From Polyangium sp. y55x31 (GTDB lineage Bacteria; Myxococcota_A; Polyangia; Polyangiales; Polyangiaceae), in the NCBI RefSeq assembly GCF_029946505.1, contig NZ_JARZHG010000022.1:62001-126000 (forward strand): a stretch of DNA of 64,000 nt, in the 5' to 3' direction. The notes under the pieces were generated by a model. The model was not told the DNA's origin, searched no databases, and saw only the letters and a program-made list of their open reading frames with translations. This document shows positions 34,255-41,951 of this stretch, piece after piece. Position 1 is the first letter of the stretch. The number at the start of each line of letters is the position of its first letter. The position numbers and the translations under genes were made by a program.

Positions 34255-34662
34255 ATGCGTCGTGCACGGGGCGCCCGCGTGATGGGTCGCCGCTCCTTGC
34301 TCCGGTTGTTCGCTGCCGCTTGCCTCGTGGCGCTCCCGGGTTGCCTGAGCCCGACCCTCCCCCTCCCTCCGCCCGAGCCGCCCGACTCCATCTCTCCGCA
34401 GGCCGCGGCGCCGGGCCTGTGGACGATCTCCGGCTCGTGCCTCGAGGGCGCCATCGTCATCGTCTTCAACGAGCGCACGGGTGAGGGCGCGGTCGTCGAG
34501 GATCGCGACCGCGACGGCCGTTACGAGGTCCAGATCGAGGCCGAGCTCTGCGATGTCGCCTGGGTCGCGCAGGACCTCGGCGAGGACGAGAGCGCACGCA
34601 CCACCTTCGTCGTCCAGGATCGCACCCCGTCCGGCCCGACCGATCCGTCCGCCTGCAAATGA
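34255..34662 (+). CDS. Small lipoprotein, unknown function
   Basis: About 135 residues from ATG 34255; an in-frame ATG at 34282 is an equal alternative. A lipoprotein signal ends at LPGC. A Pro-rich linker follows, then about 80 residues with a short beta-rich pattern: LWTISGSCLEGAIVIVFNERTGEGAVVEDRD. Two Cys are likely paired. The pattern resembles small Ig- or carboxypeptidase-regulatory-like folds, but no named family is recognised. It stands alone between rimO and the sigma-54 activator gene. Confidence 0.65.
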   Translation: MRRARGARVMGRRSLLRLFAAACLVALPGCLSPTLPLPPPEPPDSISPQAAAPGLWTISGSCLEGAIVIVFNERTGEGAVVEDRDRDGRYEVQIEAELCDVAWVAQDLGEDESARTTFVVQDRTPSGPTDPSACK

Positions 34663-34784
34663 AGTGACAAGGCACGGACTTGGCGCGGCGCGTCTGCTCA
34701 CGACGCGCGCGCGCCGAGGGCTGGGCCACGCGTTTCTCGGCGGAGAACGCCTGCGAGATACTGCGCGCTCGACGAGCGGCGTGA

Positions 34785-34790
34785 TAATTT
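34785..34790 (+). promoter_or_regulatory. Candidate -10 box TAATTT before sigma-54 activator gene
   Basis: TAATTT ends 7 nt before ATG 34798, and the spacer CAGCAGG contains only a weak ribosome-binding match. It is one of the few AT-rich hexamers in the region. Confidence 0.35.
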
Positions 34791-34797
34791 CAGCAGG

Positions 34798-36281
<1,484 letters not shown>

Positions 36282-36306
<25 letters not shown>

Positions 36307-36341
36307 CAATTTTGGTCACCACGCGACGCGAAAGGTAGACT
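36282..36341 (+). promoter_or_regulatory. Operator-like GTCACC cluster with -10-like TAGACT, upstream of first pilin
   Basis: A 12-bp direct repeat GTCACCACGCGA occurs at 36282-36293 and 36315-36326. The copies are 33 bp apart, about three helical turns. Between them lies the inverted half GGTGAC (36302-36307), which makes a GGTGAC-N7-GTCACC dyad with the second copy. TAGACT (36336-36341) follows 10 bp later. The layout looks like a tandem binding site for a dimeric regulator. The regulator is unknown. Confidence 0.5.
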
Positions 36342-36480
36342 CCAGAGGCGCCGAGGATCCACCGCAATGAACGAAAAAGCCGGAGAAAGCCGCTGGATCG
36401 AGGTGGATCGTTCGTTTCGCTGGGGGCGCCTCGGGGCGCGGATCGCGGGTGGCACGAGCCGTGCTTTTAACGATGGCCAG

Positions 36481-37065
36481 ATGGACACGATGCAGTTCGG
36501 CGGACGACCCAGGGGCGATGCAAAGCGCCGCGGGTTCACGCTCTCCGAGCTGATGATCGTGGTGGCGATGATCGGCGTACTCGCGGCGATCGCGATGGTC
36601 GGATATCGCCGATACATGCGAGGGGCTGCGGCGTCGGAGGTGAAGGCCGTCGTCTCCGGGATTCGGATCGCGGAGGAAGCCTACAAGGCCGAGACGTTTC
36701 AATATCTCGGCTGCGGTGGCCTCACGGACTGGTATCCGGCCGCGCCGAACGACAAGAAGCGGAACTGGGACAATGGTCAGACGGGCAATGCAATCCACGA
36801 TTGCTGGATGCGGCTCAATGTGACGACCGACGGCCCGGTGCGCTTCGGTTATGCAGTGGTCGCGGGAATCGCGCCTCAGCCCGACGCGGTCCCCAACGTG
36901 ACGTATTGCCAGAACTGGGCTACCGCGCACGCGACCGTGAATGGTCCGTGGTTCGTGGTGCAGGCAGCGGGAGACCAGGATGCCGACGGGGTCCTCTCGC
37001 TCTTCGCTTCGTCCTCGCTCACGGGCGAGCTCTGCGTCGATCCGAAGAACGGCGACGACGAGTGA
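36481..37065 (+). CDS. Type IV prepilin-like protein
   Basis: About 194 residues. The prepilin site is RRG|FTLSELMIVVAMIGVLAA, with Gly at -1, Phe at +1 and Glu at +5. It is followed by the long hydrophobic helix used for pilus assembly. ATG 36481 gives an 18-residue leader. An upstream ATG at 36367 would give a 56-residue leader of poor third-position GC, so it is disfavoured. The C-terminal domain has four Cys, enough for two disulfides. It differs from the major pilin encoded next and may be a minor pilin. Cleavage would be by PilD, which is not in the window. Confidence 0.85.
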   Translation: MDTMQFGGRPRGDAKRRGFTLSELMIVVAMIGVLAAIAMVGYRRYMRGAAASEVKAVVSGIRIAEEAYKAETFQYLGCGGLTDWYPAAPNDKKRNWDNGQTGNAIHDCWMRLNVTTDGPVRFGYAVVAGIAPQPDAVPNVTYCQNWATAHATVNGPWFVVQAAGDQDADGVLSLFASSSLTGELCVDPKNGDDE

Positions 37066-37119
37066 CGAAGAAACGATTGGTACGTCGGCGATTCGATTTC
37101 GTGCGCAAATCCCAGGATC

Positions 37120-37143
37120 CGACGAGCGTTTTTTGACTCGTCG
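37120..37143 (+). other. Inverted repeat with T-run loop between pilin genes
   Basis: CGACGAG (37120-37126) pairs with CTCGTCG (37137-37143); the 10-nt loop holds six T. It lies about 55 bp after the first pilin gene. The T-run is in the loop, so it is not a standard terminator. It might be an attenuator or protein site before the second pilin gene. Confidence 0.3.
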
Positions 37144-37215
37144 AGGTGGGATCGATAGATTCGCGGCGGGTTTGCCGCTCCGAAACATTTCGTCTGCCAG
37201 AGGAGGAGGTCCGTC

Positions 37216-37842
37216 ATGCGTGCATTCAAGCGTTACAGCAAGCGTGGTTTTACCCTCGTCGAGCTCATGATCGTCGTCGCCATCATCGGCGTCCTCGCGG
37301 CGCTCGCGATCTTCGGCGTGAACCGGTATCTGAAGAGCGCCAAGACGAGCGAGGCGAAGAACGCGGTCGGCCGCATCGCGCGCGCCGCTGCCGAGTCGTA
37401 CGAGCGTGAGAACACGACCTCGCAGATCCTGCCGCTCGGCCAGGAGTCGACGGTCCCGACGCACGCGCTCTGCGGTTCGGCCGCGGATCCCGTGCCCAAG
37501 GCCGGCGTCCCGGCTGCGAAGAAGTACCAGCCGAACAACAGCGGCACGACGGACTTCGCGGGCGGCGACTCCTCGAACGGCTGGAAGTGCCTGCGCTTCG
37601 AGATCAGCGACCCGATTTACTACCAGTACTCGTACACGAAGGGCAGCGCGCCCATCGGCCAGCAGGCCACGCCGGCCGGCCCCTCGGTCACCGGCACCGA
37701 GAGCTTCGAGGCCGCGGCGAAGGGTGATCTCGACGGCGACACCACCGAGTTCGGCATCTTCACGCTGACCGGCCAGGTCGACACCACCACGAAGCAGCTC
37801 GTCCGCTCGACCCAGGTCTTCATCTCGAACGAGTACGAGTGA
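37216..37842 (+). CDS. pilA: Type IV pilin, PilA-like
   Basis: 208 residues. A strong ribosome binding site AGAGGAGGAGG precedes ATG 37216. The short leader MRAFKRYSKRG is cut before FTLVELMIVVAIIGVLAALAI, with Gly -1 and Glu +5. The mature head is 190-odd residues with two Cys, longer than enteric pilins and typical of myxobacterial PilA. The strong ribosome binding site and the strong terminator right after the gene suggest high expression as the major pilin. It lies downstream of the PilR-like activator gene, as pilA does in related bacteria. Confidence 0.88.
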   Translation: MRAFKRYSKRGFTLVELMIVVAIIGVLAALAIFGVNRYLKSAKTSEAKNAVGRIARAAAESYERENTTSQILPLGQESTVPTHALCGSAADPVPKAGVPAAKKYQPNNSGTTDFAGGDSSNGWKCLRFEISDPIYYQYSYTKGSAPIGQQATPAGPSVTGTESFEAAAKGDLDGDTTEFGIFTLTGQVDTTTKQLVRSTQVFISNEYE

Positions 37843-37887
37843 TCCAAATCTGAAGCGCGCCGCGGGCGCGCCTTCGGACCTCACCTC

Positions 37888-37928
37888 CGAAACCCGGACC
37901 GCAATGCGCGGCCCGGGTTTCGTTTTTT
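37888..37928 (+). terminator. Rho-independent terminator of pilA
   Basis: CGAAACCCGG (37888-37897) pairs with CCGGGTTTCG (37913-37922). An inner CCGC/GCGG stem extends it, and six T follow (37923-37928). Confidence 0.92.
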
Positions 37929-38012
37929 ATCGAGCATCCTCGCGGAAGCTGCGCGTTTTCCCGGGCCCCGGGGCCGCGCGATTCTCGGGTGGAAACCGAC
38001 GCGGCGGCGCGC

Positions 38013-38018
38013 TAGAAG
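38013..38018 (+). promoter_or_regulatory. Candidate -10 box TAGAAG, short-leader promoter
   Basis: TAGAAG ends 6 nt before ATG 38025, with the sequence GCGCTAGAAGGGGGGC. The G-run could also act as a ribosome binding site. Confidence 0.35.
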
Positions 38019-38024
38019 GGGGGC

Positions 38025-38519
38025 ATGTCGCGATGGAGCGCGCTCGAGCTCAGCGTGGCCTTTGCGATCGGGGGCAGCGTCCTCGCGGTGGCGGTGCCCG
38101 CGTTCATCCGCAACCTGCACGCCTCCAAGCTGAGCGAGCCGCTCGACAACCTCGATCGGCTGGTCACGCACGCCGTCGCGTACGCGGAGAGCAAGCCGCA
38201 GGAGATCAGCTTCCCGCCGGCCGCGCCACTCACGCCGGCCGAGGTGCCGCGCGGCGTGCGCGTCACCGATCCTCCCGAGATCTGGGAGCACCTCACGTGG
38301 CGCTCGCTCGACTTCCGCATCGAGGAGCCGCATGCGTTCTCGTTCCAGTTCGAGAGCGAGCTCGATCCGGTCACGCGCGTGATGCGGTTCGTCGCGACCG
38401 CGCACGGCGATCTCGACGGCGACGGCAAGCTCTCGACGTTCCAGGTGCGCGGCGAGCGCGTGCCGGGACAACCTCCGCGGGTCTTGCCCGGCATGTTCGT
38501 GGATCGCGAGGTGGAGTGA
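38025..38519 (+). CDS. Pilin-like protein with non-canonical leader
   Basis: 164 residues. The N-terminus WSALELSVAFAIGGSVLAVAV aligns with the pilin helix: the Glu falls at +5 and the helix ends in PAF as in many pilins. The preceding leader is only MSR, and the -1 residue is Arg instead of Gly. It may therefore escape prepilin peptidase, or be a decayed pseudopilin. The head has HGDLDGDGKLSTFQV, which matches a phrase (KGDLDGDTTEFGIF) near the end of the PilA-like protein, supporting kinship. It is coupled (TGATG) to the next gene and follows the pilA terminator. Confidence 0.7.
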   Translation: MSRWSALELSVAFAIGGSVLAVAVPAFIRNLHASKLSEPLDNLDRLVTHAVAYAESKPQEISFPPAAPLTPAEVPRGVRVTDPPEIWEHLTWRSLDFRIEEPHAFSFQFESELDPVTRVMRFVATAHGDLDGDGKLSTFQVRGERVPGQPPRVLPGMFVDREVE

Positions 38520-39442
38520 TGCCCTCGCCCCGCGACTACGTCCGAACCGCGATCGTGGTGGGCGTGTCGGCGCTGTGCATCGGCTCTGTGCAGGGTCGCG
38601 TCGCGCGGGAGCATGCGCACGTGAAGGAGACGAGCGACGTGCATCTCCTGCCGCCGCCGAAGGAGGTCGTGACGCTCTCGCTCGGTTATCGCGCGGCGCT
38701 CGCGGACGTGCTCTGGGCGCACGTGCTCGTCTCGCAAGGGCTGCACACGTTCGAACGCCGTCGCTTCGAGAACGTCGCGGACCTCATCGACACGATCAAC
38801 GAGCTCGATCCGGAGTTCCGAGATCCGTACTTGCTCTCCGATTCGCTCATCACGCTCCAGATCGCGGAAGCGGATCGCGCGGACATCGATCGGACGCGGG
38901 CGATCCTCGAACGTGGGACGCGCAATCGGCCGCTCGATCCCGAGGTGTGGAGGACGGCGGGTCAGTTCATCGCGTTCATCGCGCCCGGAACGTACCTGAC
39001 GGATCCGGAAGAGCGCGCCGCATGGAGGGCCGACGGTGCGCGCATGCTGGCGCGCGCGGCGGAGCTCGGCGGCGATGCGGGGAACATGGGATGGTCTGCC
39101 GTCGCGGGCGCGGGGATCCTGAATCGGCAAGGTGAGCGCGATGCGGCGATCCGTCTGCTGCAGCGCACGCTCGCGGTGACGGAAGACGAAGAGCTTCGCG
39201 AGCGCTTGCAGCTCCAGCTCGCGTCCCTCGTCGGCGAGGCGAAGCTCGAAGCGTACCGGCGACGGCAGACGGAGATGATCGAGCTCACGCTGCGGGACTT
39301 GCCGTTCGTCAGCAGGTCGACGTTGTTCGTGCTCGGACCGCCGTTCGATGCGGCTTATTGCGCCGGCGGCGCGCACGCGGACGATCGGCGCTGCGCGCTC
39401 ACGTGGAAGGCGTGGGCGGCAGGGTCGGACGAGCAGCGCTGA
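38519..39442 (+). CDS. TPR-like exported protein, unknown function
   Basis: About 307 residues. ATG 38519 overlaps the previous stop by one base, so the two genes are translated together. An N-terminal hydrophobic segment (about 9-24) acts as signal anchor. The rest is helical with Leu/Ala repeat spacing like tetratricopeptide repeats: NELDPEFRDPYLLSDSL and RTRAILERGTRNRPLDPEVWRTAG. Coupling to the pilin-like gene suggests a joint role, perhaps scaffolding at the envelope. No catalytic motif is seen. Four-hairpin repeat copy 3 begins 21 bp after the stop. Confidence 0.7.
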   Translation: MPSPRDYVRTAIVVGVSALCIGSVQGRVAREHAHVKETSDVHLLPPPKEVVTLSLGYRAALADVLWAHVLVSQGLHTFERRRFENVADLIDTINELDPEFRDPYLLSDSLITLQIAEADRADIDRTRAILERGTRNRPLDPEVWRTAGQFIAFIAPGTYLTDPEERAAWRADGARMLARAAELGGDAGNMGWSAVAGAGILNRQGERDAAIRLLQRTLAVTEDEELRERLQLQLASLVGEAKLEAYRRRQTEMIELTLRDLPFVSRSTLFVLGPPFDAAYCAGGAHADDRRCALTWKAWAAGSDEQR

Positions 39443-39463
39443 GGGGTTGGTTGGAGCGTGGCG

Positions 39464-39564
39464 CCGGGGTTTCACCCCGGGCCCGACCAGGGGCTATCCG
39501 CCCCTGGACCCGGACCAGGCACGGCCTGGACCGATGGTGCATCGACCGCGATGCGGTCGATGCA
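39464..39564 (+). repeat. Four-hairpin repeat family A, copy 3
   Basis: Hairpins in the same order as at 2941-3046: CCGGGGT-TTC-ACCCCGG (39464-39480), CCAGGGGC-TATCC-GCCCCTGG (39487-39507), CCAGGC-ACG-GCCTGG (39515-39529) and a 12-bp stem TGCATCGACCGC with a 3-nt loop (39538-39564). Linkers are conserved, while stems 1, 3 and 4 differ from copy 1 with paired changes. It lies between two convergent genes. Confidence 0.85.
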
Positions 39565-39574
39565 GAGGGTTGCA

Positions 39575-41731
39575 TTATTTGAACTTGACGGCGGCCGTCT
39601 TCGTTTCGCCGGCCTTCACGGTCACGCTCACCGTCTGCTTGCCCTTGTCGGGGTGGATGAACGTCACCGTGTGCGTACCAGCCGGCACGCTCACGCCGAC
39701 CTTCGGCGTGCTGCCGAGCGGGCGACCGTCGAGGACGACCTTCGAGACCGGGATCGAGTTGATGTTGAGCGTGCCGTTGCCCGTCGCCGGCGCCTTGTCG
39801 CCGCCCGACGCCGTCGACGCGGTGGAGGACGTGCCGCTCGACGTCGAGCCCGTCGAGCCCGTCGAGCCCGTCGAGGCCGAGCCCGTGGCCGAGCCCGTGT
39901 CCGTCGCGGAGCCGCTCGCCGAGCCGCTCACCGAGCCGCTCGCGACGGCGTCGTTCGTCGGCGCCTTGCCCGGCTCGTAGAGCGCGATGCGGATCGGCTT
40001 CTCGGCGAGGCCGTCGTCGAAGGCGAGATCCTGCGTGAAGTCGTCGAGGCCCTTCTTCGTGGCGACGAGCTTCCAGCCGGCCGTGGGATCGAGCTCGATC
40101 TTGACGGGCTGGTTCTTCCACTCCTTCTCGGGGATCTTCTTCTCTTCCTTCTTCGCGTTGACGAGCTTGACGGCCGCGCCCTCGGTCGCGAGCTCGAGGA
40201 CGATCTGCCCGCGCAGCACCTTGAGCTTGATCGGGCCGATCTCCTTCATCTTGCCGGCCTCGATGTCGACCGTCTGCTCCAAGCGGTCGTAACGATCGCC
40301 GGCCTCGAACTTGAGCTTGTGCGAGCCGGCCGTGATGTCCTTCAGCTCGACCGGGAGCACGCCCTTCTCCGTGCCGTCGATCCACACCTTCGTGTTCGGC
40401 GTCGCGGCGAGGATCTTCAGGCCCGTAACATTCGCGTTCGCCGCCGCAGGTGCAGACGTCGCGGGGGCTGCGCCGCTGGTCTCGAGAGTGACCATCACGG
40501 GCGTCTCTTTGCCGGCTTCGACGACGGCCGAAACCTTCTCGTCCTTGCCGAGATCCGCGACGATGACACGCACCGTCTTCTCGCCGGGGCCGAGCTCGGC
40601 GACCACGCAGGGCGTGGTGTCGCACTTCTTCTGACCGTCGACGAAGATCTCCGCCTTGCTGATCGGCGCGCCCTTCGACTGGATGTCGATCTTCAGCGAG
40701 CCCTTCTTCGGCAGGAACATGAAGACGCCGAGGCCGATGACCGCGACGAGCGCGACGGCGCCGAGGATGATGCCGATCTTGCTGCCGCCGGACGACGAAG
40801 ACGCGGGCTGCACGCCTGCGATGGTCGGCAGATCGGGGCGCGGGCGGATCGCCGTCGCCTCGGAGCGCGCCGTCATCGGCGCTTGCGAGGGCGGCATCGC
40901 GGGGACCGGCACCACGCCTGCGGACGCGAGCGTCGTGGCCACGCCGGGCTGCTGAGGCGGCGGCATCGCGGCGCCGGGCGGCAAGGTGCCGAGTGGCGGC
41001 ACCGAGACCGGCGGAGGCAGCGGCGCGGGGCGCGCAGAGCCACCCGAGCCGGACAGCAGGGCCGCGGCCGCGCTGCTCATGGGAGGCATGCCCGCCGCAG
41101 GACGCGGGCCGGTCGGGTGCGGGTCGCCTTTGCTCGCGTCGAAGACGTGGGTCGACTCTTCTTCGTCGTCCCAGTCCATGTCGACGGCCTTGCCGCCGGG
41201 GCCCACCTTCGCGGGGGCTTCACCGGTCGGCGCGCCGGGCGGCGGCGGCAACGGCACGGACGCGGCGGCGGCTCCGGGCGGCGGCGGCAACGGTACCGAC
41301 GTAGCGGCGGCTCCTGGAGGCGGCGCGGGGGGCATGGGAAGAGGCACCGACGTGGCGGCTCCGGGCGGCGGCGGCAGCGGCACGGACGCGGCGGCTCCTG
41401 GAGGCGGCGGCAGCGGCACCGACGTGGCGGCTCCGGGCGGCGGCGGCAGCGGGATCGACGGCGCTGCGCCGGGGGGCGGCGGCAGGGGCGTCGCGAGCCG
41501 CTGCTGCGAGGGTGCCCCTGGCGGAGGGGGCAACACGCTCGGAGGCGGGGGCAAGGGTGCGCCGCCCCCGGGCGGGGGCGGAAGGGGGACGGGCGCGACC
41601 CCGCCGACCAGCGTGCTCTTGCGGGCAGCGCCCGAGGGGGGCGGCGGCATGAGTCCTGGCGTGGTGCTGCGAGGAGCCTTCTTCGCCAGCCCCTCGAAGA
41701 CGTCCAGATCGCTGCCCTTATCATCGGCCAT
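39575..41731 (-). CDS. Proline-rich membrane protein with PEGA-type domains
   Basis: About 718 residues; ATG 41731 follows GAGGAGTGG. The N-terminal ~300 residues are low complexity, with at least ten PPPPGAA...VPLPP units. They include an acidic DMDWDDEEESTHVFD segment. One membrane segment (about 317-338, IGIILGAVALVAVIGLGVF) follows. The outer part has three PEGA-type beta domains (GSLKIDIQSKGAPIS, VWIDGTEKGVLPVELKDI, GTLNINSIPVSKVVLDGRPLG). A Ser/Gly/Thr linker precedes the last one. PEGA domains are surface beta modules. The proline-rich part is cytoplasmic by topology and may bind partners. No kinase domain is present, though such modules often occur on myxobacterial Ser/Thr kinases. 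Confidence 0.75.
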   Translation of the reverse strand: MADDKGSDLDVFEGLAKKAPRSTTPGLMPPPPSGAARKSTLVGGVAPVPLPPPPGGGAPLPPPPSVLPPPPGAPSQQRLATPLPPPPGAAPSIPLPPPPGAATSVPLPPPPGAAASVPLPPPPGAATSVPLPMPPAPPPGAAATSVPLPPPPGAAAASVPLPPPPGAPTGEAPAKVGPGGKAVDMDWDDEEESTHVFDASKGDPHPTGPRPAAGMPPMSSAAAALLSGSGGSARPAPLPPPVSVPPLGTLPPGAAMPPPQQPGVATTLASAGVVPVPAMPPSQAPMTARSEATAIRPRPDLPTIAGVQPASSSSGGSKIGIILGAVALVAVIGLGVFMFLPKKGSLKIDIQSKGAPISKAEIFVDGQKKCDTTPCVVAELGPGEKTVRVIVADLGKDEKVSAVVEAGKETPVMVTLETSGAAPATSAPAAANANVTGLKILAATPNTKVWIDGTEKGVLPVELKDITAGSHKLKFEAGDRYDRLEQTVDIEAGKMKEIGPIKLKVLRGQIVLELATEGAAVKLVNAKKEEKKIPEKEWKNQPVKIELDPTAGWKLVATKKGLDDFTQDLAFDDGLAEKPIRIALYEPGKAPTNDAVASGSVSGSASGSATDTGSATGSASTGSTGSTGSTSSGTSSTASTASGGDKAPATGNGTLNINSIPVSKVVLDGRPLGSTPKVGVSVPAGTHTVTFIHPDKGKQTVSVTVKAGETKTAAVKFK

Positions 41732-41937
41732 GTTCAGCCACTCCTCGACAGAATGCGACGTTACGCCGCGGACGACAGGAAAACCCTTTCGCACATCTCG
41801 CGCGACGCGAGTAGAGGGTCGATGGGGCTCCGTGACCGCACCGCGCGCAGGCGGGAAAACCGTGACACACCTAGCCTACCCTTGCTCGGCGTGCTTCGCG
41901 AGTTTGTTCACATAGTTCCGCGGGTTTCGTCCGGTGG

Positions 41938-41951
41938 CCCCCCGAGGGGGG
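41938..41951 (-). terminator. CCCCCC/GGGGGG hairpin after the 41952-44636 gene
   Basis: CCCCCC-GA-GGGGGG (41938-41951) is a 6-bp perfect GC stem touching the stop codon of the minus-strand gene. There is no T-run, so termination is only suggested. Confidence 0.35.

Noticed and set aside
36367-36480. Longer N-terminus for the first pilin
   Set aside because: It would give a 56-residue leader with low third-position GC; prepilin leaders are far shorter.
37066-37215. Sigma-54 promoter (-24/-12) before pilA
   Set aside because: Given the NtrC-type activator I looked for GG-N10-GC; only weak matches around 37163-37180 were found, not good enough to list.
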